From the NCBI RefSeq assembly GCF_000620785.1, contig NZ_JIAI01000002.1, positions 186,001 through 250,000 on the forward strand: DNA of 64,000 nucleotides, given 5' to 3'. The notes beneath the pieces are model-generated. The model saw only the letters and a program-made list of their open reading frames with translations. It did no database searches and had not been told where the DNA came from. Source of the DNA: Actinospineispora acaciae DSM 45401. Its GTDB lineage: Bacteria > Actinomycetota > Actinomycetes > Mycobacteriales > Pseudonocardiaceae. Shown here in pieces: positions 41,248 to 50,156 of this stretch (positions within the stretch are counted from its first letter, which is position 1; each line of letters starts with the position of its first letter). The position numbers and the translations under genes are program-made.

Positions 41248-42680
41248 GGCAGCTCCTCCGTCCGGGCCAGCCGGGAATGCCTGATGCCCCAGGTGAAGTA
41301 CCAGACCAGCGCCACCGCCGTCCAGCCGAGGAAGGCCACGATGGTGATCAGCCGCAGGTTGTAGATGATCCACAGGCAGCCGGCCACGGAGAGCACCGGC
41401 GTCACCGGGTAGCCGGGCACCCGGAAGCCCCTCGGCAGGTCCGGCGCGGTGCGGCGCAGCACGATCACGCCGATCGAGACCACGATGAACGCCACCAGGG
41501 TGCCGATGCTGGTCATCTCGGACAGGAACGTGATCGGCAGGAAGCCGGCCAGCGCGGCGACCGCGGCGGCCACGATCAGCGTGTTGCGCACCGGGGTGAC
41601 CGTGCGCGGGTTGACCCGGTGGAACACCCCGGGCACCAGACCGTCGCGGCTCATCGCGAACAGGATCCGGGTCTGCCCGTAGAGCACCACCAGCGTGACG
41701 CTGAAGATCGAGACGATGGCGCCGGCGGCCAGCAGCGAGCCCGGCCAGGTGGCGCCGGTGACGTCCTGCAGGATCGCGGCAAGGCCGGCGTCCTGGCCGG
41801 CGAACTTCTCCGCCGGCTGGGCGGCCAGCGCCACCACCGCGACGGCGATGTACACGGTGGTCACCCCGACCAGCGCGATCAGGATGGCCAGCGGCATGGT
41901 GCGCCGGGGGTTGCGGACCTCCTCGCCGGCGGTGGACGCCGCGTCCAGGCCGACGTAGCTGAAGAAGATGACCCCGGCCGCGCCCATCACGCCGCTGAAC
42001 CCGGCCGGCGCGAAGTTGGCGAAGTTGTCGGCGCGCCAGCCCCCGATGCCGATCACCACGAACAGCACCAGCACCGCGAGCTTGGTCAGCACCATGATCG
42101 CGTTCACCCTGGCGGACTCGCTGGTGCCCCTGATCAGCAGCATCGCGCACAGCCCGACCAGCACCACCGCCGGCAGGTTGATCAGGCCGCCGCCCTCGGG
42201 GGCGTTGGCCAGCGCCTCCGGGATGCCCGCCCCGAACAGGTTGCCCAGCAGCTGGTTGAGGTACTGCGACCAGCCGACCGCGACCGCCGCGCAGGACACC
42301 CCGTACTCCAGCAGCAGGCAGGCCGCGACCACCATGGCGATCAGCTCGCCCATGGTGGCGTAGGCGTAGGAGTACGAGGAGCCGGACACCGGGACCGCGC
42401 CGGCCAGCTCGGCGTAGCACAGCGCGGTGAGCCCGGCGACCACGCCGGCGATCACGAACGACCAGATCACCGCGGGTCCGGCCAGTGGCACCGCCTCGGA
42501 CAGGATGAAGAAGATGCCGGTCCCGACGGTGGCGCCGATGCCGATCATGGACAGCTGGAACAGCCCGATCGTCCTGGCCAGCTCGCCGGACCCGGAGTCG
42601 ACGCCGGTCTCGGCGGCCATCGCGGTCACCGGCTTGCGGCGCATCAGCCTGGACATCAACGTTGGTGTCCCGTGGGCCAC
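41244..42680 (-). CDS. rocE: APC-superfamily amino-acid permease, RocE-like
   Basis: A 478-residue cationic-amino-acid-type permease with 12 or more membrane segments. Signatures are MIGIGATVGTGIFFILSEAVPLAGPAV (first helix), AELAGAVPVSGSSYSYAYATMGE, VIFFSYVGLDAASTAGEEVRNPRRTMP and RILFAMSRDGLVP. GTG 42680 follows GAGGAGG. It is cotranscribed with rocD and the dimethylargininase-like gene upstream, the same order as Rv2320c–Rv2323c, which supports arginine or ornithine as substrate. Confidence 0.88.
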   Translation of the reverse strand: MAHGTPTLMSRLMRRKPVTAMAAETGVDSGSGELARTIGLFQLSMIGIGATVGTGIFFILSEAVPLAGPAVIWSFVIAGVVAGLTALCYAELAGAVPVSGSSYSYAYATMGELIAMVVAACLLLEYGVSCAAVAVGWSQYLNQLLGNLFGAGIPEALANAPEGGGLINLPAVVLVGLCAMLLIRGTSESARVNAIMVLTKLAVLVLFVVIGIGGWRADNFANFAPAGFSGVMGAAGVIFFSYVGLDAASTAGEEVRNPRRTMPLAILIALVGVTTVYIAVAVVALAAQPAEKFAGQDAGLAAILQDVTGATWPGSLLAAGAIVSIFSVTLVVLYGQTRILFAMSRDGLVPGVFHRVNPRTVTPVRNTLIVAAAVAALAGFLPITFLSEMTSIGTLVAFIVVSIGVIVLRRTAPDLPRGFRVPGYPVTPVLSVAGCLWIIYNLRLITIVAFLGWTAVALVWYFTWGIRHSRLARTEELP

Positions 42681-42707
42681 GGTGCCTCCTCGGCTGGGGT
42701 CCGACGC

Positions 42708-43943
42708 TCAGCGGGCGGTTGTCAGCTCGTCGAGCGCGGTGCCCAATGCTCTCACCGCGAGGTCCAGCTCGTCGCGCTCGACGACCAGCGGCGGGGCCAG
42801 CCGCAGCGTCGCGCCGTGGGTGTCCTTGGCCAGCACGCCGTGCGCGAGCAGCCGTTCGCACACGTCGCGGCCGGTGCCCAGCGCCGGGTCGATGTCCACC
42901 CCGGCCCACAGCCCGAGCCGGCGCACCGTTGTCACCCCTCTTCCCACCAGCCCGGCGAGCCCGTCCCCGAGGTGCTCGCCGAGCTGGTGGGCCCGCTCCT
43001 GGTACTCCCCGGTGGCCAGCAGCCCGACCACCGCCCGCCCGACCGCGCAGGCCAGCGGGTTGCCGCCGAACGTGGAGCCGTGCTGGCCCGGGCCGAGCAC
43101 GCCGAGCACGTCCGCGTCCGCGACCACCGCCGACACCGGCACCACACCGCCGCCGAGCGCCTTGCCCAGCAGCACCACGTCCGGGACCACGCCGAAGTGC
43201 TCGCAGGCCAGCGTCCGCCCGGTGCGGGCCAGGCCGGACTGGATCTCGTCGGCGACGAACAGCGCGTCGTGGCGGGTGCAGAGGTCGCGGACGGCCTGGA
43301 GGTAACCGGGCGGTGGGACGATCACGCCGGCCTCGCCCTGGACGGGCTCCAGCAGCACCGCCACCGTGGTGTCGTCGATCGCTTCCGCGAGTGCGGTGGC
43401 GTCCCCGTAGGGCACCGTGCGGAAGCCGGGGGTGTACGGGCCGAAGCCGTCGCGCGCCTCGGGGTCGTCCGAGAAGCTGATCACGGTGGTGGTGCGGCCG
43501 TGGAAGTTCCCGCCGGCCACCACGATCGTGGCCTGGCCGTCCGGCACGCCCTTGACCTGGTAGCCCCACTTGCGGGCGACCTTGATCGCGGACTCCACCG
43601 CCTCCGCGCCGGTGTTCATCGGCAGCACCATGTCCTTGCCGACCAGCGCGGCCAGCTCGGCGCAGAACGGCCCGAACTGGTCGTGCGCGAACGCCCTGCT
43701 GACCAGCGTGACCCTGTCCAGCTGGGTACGGGCGGCGGCCATGATCCGCTCGTTGCGGTGGCCGAAGTTCACCGCGGAGTAGGCGGCCAGGCAGTCCAGG
43801 TAGCGGCGGCCGGCCACGTCGGTCACCCAGGCGCCGTCGCCGTCGGCGATCACCACCGGCAGCGGGGCGTAGTTGTGCGCGGCGTGCTCGTCGGCCAGCC
43901 GCAGGTGGTCGACGGTGTCATGGGTTTCGGCGAGCAGGCTCAT
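42708..43943 (-). CDS. rocD: Ornithine aminotransferase
   Basis: Transfers the delta-amino group of ornithine to 2-oxoglutarate, giving glutamate semialdehyde. The 411-residue class III PLP enzyme has MNTGAEAVESAIKVARKWGYQVKG (cofactor phosphate), NFHGRTTTVISFSDDP, FVADEIQSGLARTGR with the PLP Asp, and VLLGKALGGGVVPVSAVVAD with the Schiff-base Lys near residue 265. ATG 43943 overlaps the stop of the upstream hydrolase (ATGA). The pathway is arginine/ornithine use under Lrp control. Confidence 0.94.
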   Translation of the reverse strand: MSLLAETHDTVDHLRLADEHAAHNYAPLPVVIADGDGAWVTDVAGRRYLDCLAAYSAVNFGHRNERIMAAARTQLDRVTLVSRAFAHDQFGPFCAELAALVGKDMVLPMNTGAEAVESAIKVARKWGYQVKGVPDGQATIVVAGGNFHGRTTTVISFSDDPEARDGFGPYTPGFRTVPYGDATALAEAIDDTTVAVLLEPVQGEAGVIVPPPGYLQAVRDLCTRHDALFVADEIQSGLARTGRTLACEHFGVVPDVVLLGKALGGGVVPVSAVVADADVLGVLGPGQHGSTFGGNPLACAVGRAVVGLLATGEYQERAHQLGEHLGDGLAGLVGRGVTTVRRLGLWAGVDIDPALGTGRDVCERLLAHGVLAKDTHGATLRLAPPLVVERDELDLAVRALGTALDELTTAR

Positions 43944-44806
43944 GAGCGGATCTCCAGGGTGCAGCACTTGGCGCCGCCGCCGGCCTTGAGCAGCTCGGAC
44001 AGGTCCACGCCGACGGTGTGGAAGCCGCGCTCGCGCAGCCGCGCGGCCAGCCCGGTGGCGCGCTCGGCCAGCACCACGTTGCGCCCGTCGGACACCGCGT
44101 TGAGCCCGAGCACGGCGGCGTCCGCCGCGTCGGCCAGCACCGCGTCCGGGAACAGCCGGCGCAGCACCTCGCGGCTGCCCGCGCTGAACGCCCCGGGGTA
44201 GTAGGCGACAGTCCGCTCGTCCAGCACCGCCAGCGCGGTGTCCAGGTGGTAGTAGCGCGGGTCCACCAGCCGCAGCGACACCACCGGCAGCCCGAACAGC
44301 TCCTGCGCCTCGTCGTGCGCGTTCGCCGAGGTGCGGAAGCCGGTGCCGGCGAGCACCAACCGCTCGCGCTCATCCCCGGAGTCGACCACGAGGAAGTCGC
44401 CCTCGCCCTCGTTGACATGCTCCGCCTCGGTGACCGAGCGCAGCCCGTGGCCACGCAGCCAGTCCAGGTAGGCCGGCGCCTCGGCGGCCCGCTGCGGGTG
44501 GGCGAACCTGGCGCCCAACGCGCGGCCGCCGATGACCAGCCCGCCGTTGGCCGCGAACACCATGTCCGGCAGCTCCGGGCGCGGCTCGATGACGTGCACG
44601 GTGTGCCCGAGCTCCAGGTAGACCTCGCGCAGCCGGTCCCACTGCCGGCGGGCCAGCGCGACATCGGTCGGCCGGGTGGTGTCCATCCAGGGGTTGATCG
44701 CGTACGAGACGTCGAAGTGGTCGGGTGGGCACATCAGGAACTGGCGCGGGCGAGCGACTCGATCGGCCGGCTCGCGGCGCGCCGGGGACTCCAGCAGCAC
44801 TGTCAC
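43940..44806 (-). CDS. Dimethylargininase/amidinotransferase-family hydrolase
   Basis: A 288-residue penta-propeller enzyme. The nucleophile Cys is in GGGAKCCTLEIRS near the C-terminus, the catalytic His in DPRYYHLDTAL near residue 170, and the substrate-guiding acidic residues in MCPPDHFDVSYAINPWMD and EGEGDFLVVD. Relatives hydrolyse methylarginines or arginine to citrulline. It is the first gene of the rocD–rocE operon, matching Rv2323c. GTG 44806 is chosen from alignment; an ATG 36 bases upstream would extend into the regulatory region. Confidence 0.88.
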   Translation of the reverse strand: MTVLLESPARREPADRVARPRQFLMCPPDHFDVSYAINPWMDTTRPTDVALARRQWDRLREVYLELGHTVHVIEPRPELPDMVFAANGGLVIGGRALGARFAHPQRAAEAPAYLDWLRGHGLRSVTEAEHVNEGEGDFLVVDSGDERERLVLAGTGFRTSANAHDEAQELFGLPVVSLRLVDPRYYHLDTALAVLDERTVAYYPGAFSAGSREVLRRLFPDAVLADAADAAVLGLNAVSDGRNVVLAERATGLAARLRERGFHTVGVDLSELLKAGGGAKCCTLEIRS

Positions 44807-44913
44807 GCGATCACGGTATGTTCGGGCCGTTCGTGCAATCAATATCTAAACTTTGCAGGTATACGGTAGGTTTGTTGCGTGGTTCTGCGTCGAACGTTAT
44901 TTATGTGCGTGCT
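44807..44913. promoter_or_regulatory. AT-rich divergent promoter region of the roc operon and lrp gene
   Basis: This 107-base region is strikingly AT-rich for the genome (ATCAATATCTAAACTTTGC, then GTATACGGTAG and GTTATTTATG). That fits promoters on both strands and Lrp-type binding, which prefers bendable AT-rich DNA. I do not see a strict palindrome. Confidence 0.5.
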
Positions 44914-45351
44914 ATGGACGTGATCGACAGGCGGATCGTGGACTGCCTGCTCCGGGACGGGCGGGCCACCTACGGCGACATCGGCGCCCAGGTGGGGCTG
45001 TCCGCGCCGGCGGCCAAGCGGCGGGTGGACCGGCTGCGGGCCAGCGGCGCGATCCGAGGCTTCACCGTGGTGCTCGACCCGTCCGCGCTGGGCTGGACCA
45101 CCGAGGCGTACGTGGAGGTCTACTGCCGGGGCAACGTGTCGCCGCGCCAGCTGCGGGAGAGCCTGGAACGGGTGCCCGAGGTGCTCGGCGCCTGCACGGT
45201 CTCCGGGGCGGCCGACGCGCTGCTGCACATGGCGGCCAGGGACATCGAGCACCTGGAGCAGGCCATGGAACGGGTCCGCGACCACCCCGACATCGACCAC
45301 ACCGAGAGCGTCATCGTGCTGTCCCGGCTGATCGACCGTCCCCGTTCGTGA
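44914..45351 (+). CDS. Lrp/AsnC-family regulator
   Basis: A 145-residue regulator. The helix-turn-helix (residues 3–50) is VIDRRIVDCLLRDGRATYGDIGAQVGLSAPAAKRRVDRLRASGAIRGF. The RAM ligand domain follows (AYVEVYCRGNVSPRQLRESLERVPEVLGACTVSGAADALLHMAARDIEHLEQ). It is divergent from the arginine/ornithine operon and matches Rv2324, so it probably activates that operon in response to arginine or ornithine. ATG 44914 fits the family; GTG 44905 is an alternative. Confidence 0.93.
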   Translation: MDVIDRRIVDCLLRDGRATYGDIGAQVGLSAPAAKRRVDRLRASGAIRGFTVVLDPSALGWTTEAYVEVYCRGNVSPRQLRESLERVPEVLGACTVSGAADALLHMAARDIEHLEQAMERVRDHPDIDHTESVIVLSRLIDRPRS

Positions 45352-45376
45352 CGGCCGCGCGGGTTAGGCTCGCCGG

Positions 45377-46192
45377 GTGAGTGTCCCTGTGGCGGCCGCG
45401 CGCCTGGTGGCGGACGAGGCGGCGCGGCGGGCCGGGGTGCGCATCGCCCCGGTGGACGACGTGGCCGGGATCGTCGAGGTGGAGCGGCTGCTGACCCGGG
45501 TGTGGAACGCGCCGGAGCAGAACCCGCCGATGCGCGCCGACCTGCTGCGCAGCCTGTGGCACGCGGGCGGGGCCACGTTGGCCGCGTACGCCGGGGGCTC
45601 GCTGGTCGGGGCCGCCGTCGGGGTGTTCGAGCCGCCGGCCACCCGGGCGGCGTACTCGCTGGTCGCCGGCGCCTCGCCGTCCGACCGGGGCATCGGGTTC
45701 GCGCTCAAGCACGCCCAGCGGGCCTGGGCGCTGGAGCGCGGCGCTGGCGTCATGTCCTGGACGTTCGACCCGCTGATCGGCCGCAACGCGCGGTTCAACC
45801 TGGTCAAGCTCGGCGCGGTGGCCGTGGAGTACCTGGTCGACTTCTACGGGGCGATGGACGACGGCCTCAACGAGGGCGACGAGACCGACCGGCTCACCGC
45901 CCGGTGGGACCTGACGGCGGACCCGCCGGGTGCGGATCCGGGCGGGCCGCCGGCCTCGGCTTACCTCGGCGAGCGGGCGCCGGACGGTGAGGCGTTGACG
46001 GCTCGGCTGGACGGCGTGCTGTGGTGTCGGGTGCCGGCGGACGCGGCGGCGTTGCGGGCCGCCGATGCCTCGGCGGGGCTGGCCTGGCGGCGGGCGGTGC
46101 GGGCGGCGCTCGCACCGGCGTTCGACGATGGTTACCGGGCGGTGGGCATGTCCCGGGACGGGTGGTACCGGTTGGAAAAGGGGGACGGGTGA
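45377..46192 (+). CDS. GNAT-like acetyltransferase (COG3375 type)
   Basis: A 271-residue protein of the predicted GNAT group found beside N-acylamino-acid racemase genes. The acyl-CoA part has AAYSLVAGASPSDRGIGFALKHAQRAWALERGAGVMSWTFDPLIGRNARFNLVKLGA, in which DPL…R-NA-FN is characteristic. The GTG of the next gene overlaps its stop, so the two are translationally coupled. In Geobacillus an acyltransferase of this kind succinylates D-amino acids for racemisation by the partner enzyme. Confidence 0.8.
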   Translation: MSVPVAAARLVADEAARRAGVRIAPVDDVAGIVEVERLLTRVWNAPEQNPPMRADLLRSLWHAGGATLAAYAGGSLVGAAVGVFEPPATRAAYSLVAGASPSDRGIGFALKHAQRAWALERGAGVMSWTFDPLIGRNARFNLVKLGAVAVEYLVDFYGAMDDGLNEGDETDRLTARWDLTADPPGADPGGPPASAYLGERAPDGEALTARLDGVLWCRVPADAAALRAADASAGLAWRRAVRAALAPAFDDGYRAVGMSRDGWYRLEKGDG

Positions 46193-47298
46193 GGATCGAG
46201 CGCATCGAGCTGTGGCACATCGGCATTCCGTTGCGCAGCCCGTTCCGGACCTCGCACGGCACCCAGCACGACAAGGACACCTTCCTCGTACAAGTGGTCA
46301 CCGATGCCGCCGAGGGCTGGTCGGAGTTCGCCGGCGAGCCGGAGCCGCTGTACTCCTCGGAGTTCGTGGCCGGCGCCGAGGCGGTTCTTGCCGATCACCT
46401 GGTGCCTCGGGTGCTGGCGTTGCCGTCGGTCACGGCGGCCGCCTCGGCGCGGGCGATGGCGCCGGTCAGCGGGCACCCGATGGCCAAGGCCGCGCTGGAG
46501 ACCGCCGTGCTCGACGCCGAGCTCCGCACCCACGGCATGTCGCTCGGGTCGTACCTGGGCGCGGTGCGTGACCGGGTGCCGGCCGGGGTGTCGGTCGGGA
46601 TCGCGGACTCCGTCCCCGAGCTGCTCGACCGGGTCGAGGGCTACCTCGCCGAGGGGTACGTCCGGATCAAGCTCAAGATCGAACCCGGCTGGGACCTGGA
46701 GCCGGTGCGCGCGGTCCGCGAGCGCTTCGGCGGTGACCTCGCGCTGCAGGTGGACGCGAACACCGCATACACCCTGGCCGACGCCGAACGCCTGCGCCGG
46801 CTCGACGAGTTCGACCTGCTCCTGATCGAGCAGCCGCTGCCCGAGGACGACCTGCGCGGACACGCCGAGCTGGCCCGCCGGCTGCGCACCCCGATCTGCC
46901 TGGACGAGTCGATCACCAGCGCCAGGGACGCGGCCACCGCGATCGCGCTGGACGCCTGCCGGGTGATCAACATCAAGCCGGCGCGGGTGGGGGGTTACCT
47001 GGAGGCGCGTCGGATTCACGATGTGGCGGTGGCGCACGGGGTGCCGGTGTGGTGCGGCGGCATGCTGGAAACCGGGATCGGGCGGGCGCCGAACCTCGCG
47101 CTCGCGGCGCTGCCGGGGTTCGTGCTGCCTGGGGATACGTCGGCGTCCGATCGGTATTTCGTGGAGGACCTGACCGAGCCGTTCGTGCTGGAAGACGGTC
47201 ACGTTCGGGTGCCGGCCGGGGCGGGGATCGGTGCCGTGCCGGTGGGTGACGTGCTGCGGCGCGTCAGTCGCGGGCGGAGGAGTTTGTTCACTCGGTGA
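46189..47298 (+). CDS. o-Succinylbenzoate synthase / N-succinylamino-acid racemase
   Basis: A 369-residue enolase-superfamily enzyme of the MLE subgroup. All key residues are in place: KLK acid/base pair in VRIKLKIEPG near residue 164, metal ligands in LQVDANT, LLIEQPL and CLDESI, and the second Lys in INIKPARVGG. Members make o-succinylbenzoate in menaquinone synthesis, racemise N-succinyl amino acids, or do both. Coupling to the COG3375 acetyltransferase favours the racemase role; no men genes are nearby. GTG 46189 overlaps the upstream stop. Confidence 0.88.
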   Translation: MRIERIELWHIGIPLRSPFRTSHGTQHDKDTFLVQVVTDAAEGWSEFAGEPEPLYSSEFVAGAEAVLADHLVPRVLALPSVTAAASARAMAPVSGHPMAKAALETAVLDAELRTHGMSLGSYLGAVRDRVPAGVSVGIADSVPELLDRVEGYLAEGYVRIKLKIEPGWDLEPVRAVRERFGGDLALQVDANTAYTLADAERLRRLDEFDLLLIEQPLPEDDLRGHAELARRLRTPICLDESITSARDAATAIALDACRVINIKPARVGGYLEARRIHDVAVAHGVPVWCGGMLETGIGRAPNLALAALPGFVLPGDTSASDRYFVEDLTEPFVLEDGHVRVPAGAGIGAVPVGDVLRRVSRGRRSLFTR

Positions 47299-47340
47299 TC
47301 GTGGTGCGTGCGGCTCGGTGATCCGGCCTAAGCTGCGGGC

Positions 47341-47964
47341 ATGGCCAGGTACTTCGACGTGCATCCGGACAACCCGCAACCGCGTGCGATCGGCCAGGTC
47401 GCGGAGATGATCCAGGACGGCGGGCTGGTCGCCTACCCGACCGACTCCTGCTTCGCGCTCGGGTGCCAGCTGGGGAACAAGGCCGGGCTGGAGCGGATCA
47501 GGGAGATCCGCCACCTCGACGACCGCCACCACTTCACGCTGGTCTGCAGGGACTTCGCGCAGCTCGGGAAGTTCGTGCACATCGGCAACGCGGTGTTCCG
47601 GTCGATCAAGGCGGCCACGCCGGGCAGCTACACCTTCATCCTGCCGGCCACCAGGGACGTGCCGCGGCGGCTGATGCACCCGAAGAAGAAGACGGTGGGG
47701 GTGCGGATCCCGGAGCATGCGGTGGCGCAGGCGCTGCTCGCCGAGCTGGGCGAGCCGTTGCTGTCCAGCACGTTGCTGCTGCCCGACGAGGAGGAGCCGC
47801 TCACCCAGGGGTGGGAGATCAAGGAACGGCTGGACCACGCGGTGGACGCGGTGATCGACTCCTCGGACTGCGGAACCGAGCCGACCACGGTGATCGACTT
47901 CTCGCTGCCGGAGCCGGAGATCGTCCGGCGGGGGGCGGGGGATCCGGCCCGGTTCGAGGGCTAG
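47341..47964 (+). CDS. YciO/Sua5/YrdC-family protein (threonylcarbamoyl-AMP synthase-like)
   Basis: A 207-residue protein of the TIGR00057 branch. The YrdC fold is shown by GGLVAYPTDSCFALGCQLGNKAGLERIREIRHLDDRHHFTLVCRDFAQLGKF and SYTFILPATRDVPRRLM with the KK stretch that binds nucleotide. Sua5/TsaC proteins make threonylcarbamoyl-AMP for tRNA t6A37, but the YciO branch, to which this belongs by length and motif, is not firmly shown to do so. A canonical tsaC probably exists elsewhere. Confidence 0.85.
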   Translation: MARYFDVHPDNPQPRAIGQVAEMIQDGGLVAYPTDSCFALGCQLGNKAGLERIREIRHLDDRHHFTLVCRDFAQLGKFVHIGNAVFRSIKAATPGSYTFILPATRDVPRRLMHPKKKTVGVRIPEHAVAQALLAELGEPLLSSTLLLPDEEEPLTQGWEIKERLDHAVDAVIDSSDCGTEPTTVIDFSLPEPEIVRRGAGDPARFEG

Positions 47965-48012
47965 TACCGGAGCGACCGGCCGGCGGCGGCGACTGAGGTT
48001 AAGCTGCCCGGC

Positions 48013-49194
48013 ATGGCCAGCACCAGGGAGTGGTTCGAGAGCGTCGCCGAGGCGCAGCGGCGGGCGAAGCGGCGGCTGCCGAGGTCGGTCTACCTCGCGC
48101 TGGTCGCGGGCACCGAGCGGGGGATCACGCTCGAGGACAACGTGAACGCGTTCGGCGAGCTGGGCTTCCGTCCGCACATCGCCGACCTGCCGCGACAGCG
48201 TGAGCAGGCCACCACGGTGCTCGGCCAGGAGATCTCGTTCCCGGTGATCATCTCGCCGACGGGGGTGCAGGCGGTGCATCCCGAGGGCGAGGTGGCGGTG
48301 GCGCGGGCGGCGCAGGCCGCGGGCACGGCGATCGGACTCAGCTCGTTCGCCAGCAGGTCGATCGAGGACGTGGCGGCCGCCAACGAGCGGACGTTCTTCC
48401 AGGTCTACTGGGTGGGCTCGCGGGAGAGCATCCAACAGCGGCTGGAGCGGGCCAGGGCGGCGAAGGCCAAGGCGCTGATCGTCACGCTGGACTGGACGTT
48501 CGCGCACCGGCGGGACTGGGGCAGCCCGGCCATTCCGGAGCGGCTGGACCTCAAGGCCATGGCCAGGTTCGCGCCCGAGGTGCTCCGCCGCCCGCGCTGG
48601 CTGCTGGACTTCGCCCGCACCGGCAAGCTGCCCGACCTCACGGTGCCCAACCTGGCCAACCCGGGCGAGCCGGCGCCGACGTTCTTCGGGGCGTACGGGC
48701 AGTGGTTGGGCACGCCGCTGGCGAGCTGGGACGACATCAGGTGGCTGCGCGAGGAGTGGGGCGGCCCGTTCATGATCAAGGGGATCATGCACCCGGATGA
48801 CGCCCGGCGGGCGGTGGACATCGGGGTCAGCGCGATCTCGGTGTCCAACCACGGCGGCAACAACCTGGACGGCACGCCGGCCACCATCCGCGTGCTGCCG
48901 TCCATCGTGGAGGCGGTCGGCGACCAGATCGAGGTGCTGCTGGACGGCGGGATCCGGCGGGGCAGCGACGTGGTCAAGGCGCTCGCGCTGGGCGCCAGGG
49001 CGGTGATGGTCGGCCGCGCCTACCTGTGGGGGATGGCCGCGAACGGCGAGGCCGGCGTGGCCAACGTGCTGGAGATCCTGCGCGGCGGGATCGACGAGGC
49101 GCTGCTCGGGCTCGGCCGGGCGTCCGTGCACGACCTCGTGCCCGAGGACCTGATCATCCCGTCGGACTTCACCCGGGCGCCGGCACCGGCCTGA
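48013..49194 (+). CDS. mftD: MftD-like FMN-dependent alpha-hydroxy-acid dehydrogenase (pre-mycofactocin synthase)
   Basis: A 393-residue FMN TIM-barrel enzyme. The whole chain follows mycobacterial MftD: EWFESVAEAQRRAKRRLPRSVY at the start, VIISPTGVQAVHPEGEVAVARAAQAAGTAIGLSSFAS, DWGSPAIPERLDLK, ISVSNHGGNNLDGTPATIR with the catalytic His, and LLDGGIRRGSDVVKALALGARAVMVGRAYLWG for phosphate binding. MftD oxidises the Val-Tyr-derived intermediate to give the redox-active mycofactocin core. No mftA, mftB, mftC or mftE lies nearby, so it is either separated from its cluster or a relative with another hydroxy-acid substrate. Confidence 0.85.
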   Translation: MASTREWFESVAEAQRRAKRRLPRSVYLALVAGTERGITLEDNVNAFGELGFRPHIADLPRQREQATTVLGQEISFPVIISPTGVQAVHPEGEVAVARAAQAAGTAIGLSSFASRSIEDVAAANERTFFQVYWVGSRESIQQRLERARAAKAKALIVTLDWTFAHRRDWGSPAIPERLDLKAMARFAPEVLRRPRWLLDFARTGKLPDLTVPNLANPGEPAPTFFGAYGQWLGTPLASWDDIRWLREEWGGPFMIKGIMHPDDARRAVDIGVSAISVSNHGGNNLDGTPATIRVLPSIVEAVGDQIEVLLDGGIRRGSDVVKALALGARAVMVGRAYLWGMAANGEAGVANVLEILRGGIDEALLGLGRASVHDLVPEDLIIPSDFTRAPAPA

Positions 49195-49216
49195 GCCCGC
49201 CTGCCGGCGCGCGGCG

Positions 49217-50047
49217 TCAGCGGCGGGTCCAGTTGCGCGCCATCCGGGTGCCGGCGAGGGCGGCGGCCAGCACGCCGATCATCGCGCCGATGCCCAGCGT
49301 GATCAGCGTGTTGGGGAACACCGGGGCCAGCACCGAGAAGGCGGGCGCCACGATCGAGGCGATGTTGGACCTGGTCGCGAGCTGGGCGATCTGGCCCTGC
49401 AGGTCGGCGACCTGGCCCTGCAGGTCCGCGACCTGGGCCGGCGGGGTCGCCGGGTTGGCCAGCTGCTTCTGCAGGTTGTCCAGCTGGGCTTGGGTCCGTG
49501 CCCGGTCGCCGGCGTCGTTGGCCACGTCGAGGTAGCGGCGGGCCACCGCGTCGGCAAGCTGGATGCCGGAGCCCCGGTCGGGGTGGTTGACCTGGATCTG
49601 GATGATCTCGCTGTTCGGGACGATCGTGGCGATGACGTTCTTGGTCAGGTAGTCCACGGGCACGCCGGTGCTGTCCGCGACGGGCTGGAGCACCTCACGG
49701 CCGGTGATGATCACCGTCTGGGTGGTCAGCGTGCGGTCGGCGTCGCCGGCGCTGGAGCGGTCGCTGAGGTTGTAGCGGATGGTCGCCTGCGCGGCGTAGA
49801 CGTGCGGCAGCGCCATCGTGGCGACCAGGCCGAGGGCGACCCCGAGCACGACCAGGATGGCCGACACCAGCCCGATACGGACCTGCTGCGGCTTGGTCAG
49901 TGACGGCCGGGAGGGCGGTCGCTGGCCGGGTGGCCCGAAGCCACCGCCCGCCGGCGGGCGGTACTGGCCGGGTACCGGTGGCGGCCCGGGTGGCCGAGGG
50001 GCCGGGCGGCCAGCGCCCCCGGCCGGGGCCGAGCTGGGGGTAGCCAT
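49217..50047 (-). CDS. Wzz-like polysaccharide chain-length/co-polymerase protein
   Basis: A 276-residue membrane protein. A Pro/Gly-rich cytoplasmic N-terminus (to about 50) precedes the first membrane helix (VRIGLVSAILVVLGVALGLVATMAL). The extracellular part has AAQATIRYNL and VIITGREVLQPVADSTGV, as in Wzz/KpsE-type proteins, and then a short coiled coil with PAQVADLQGQVADLQGQIAQL. The second helix (TLITLGIGAMIGVLAAALAG) ends the chain. There is no tyrosine-kinase domain. ATG 50047 is chosen; TTG 50053 has better spacing to GAGGAG. Confidence 0.75.
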   Translation of the reverse strand: MATPSSAPAGGAGRPAPRPPGPPPVPGQYRPPAGGGFGPPGQRPPSRPSLTKPQQVRIGLVSAILVVLGVALGLVATMALPHVYAAQATIRYNLSDRSSAGDADRTLTTQTVIITGREVLQPVADSTGVPVDYLTKNVIATIVPNSEIIQIQVNHPDRGSGIQLADAVARRYLDVANDAGDRARTQAQLDNLQKQLANPATPPAQVADLQGQVADLQGQIAQLATRSNIASIVAPAFSVLAPVFPNTLITLGIGAMIGVLAAALAGTRMARNWTRR

Positions 50048-50156
50048 CGGCAACGTGTCTCCTCGTGGGGCTCGCGGGTCAGGTTGTATCGGGCCACGAC
50101 GGTATACCGTCAGTCACCAGGCTAGAGCCCTGACCCTGAGAACGCCGCGGTGAAAT

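Noticed and set aside
41067..44201. Plus-strand open frame of more than 1000 codons
   Set aside because: It runs opposite rocE, rocD and the dimethylargininase-like gene and its composition (His, Arg, Gly, Ala rich) is that of a shadow frame.
46132..49131. Minus-strand open frame of about 1000 codons
   Set aside because: It lies opposite three genes with intact catalytic motifs and is a GC-driven shadow.
48013..49194. L-lactate 2-monooxygenase or glycolate oxidase
   Set aside because: The FMN barrel is shared, but the N-terminal and middle segments follow MftD more closely than lactate or glycolate oxidases.
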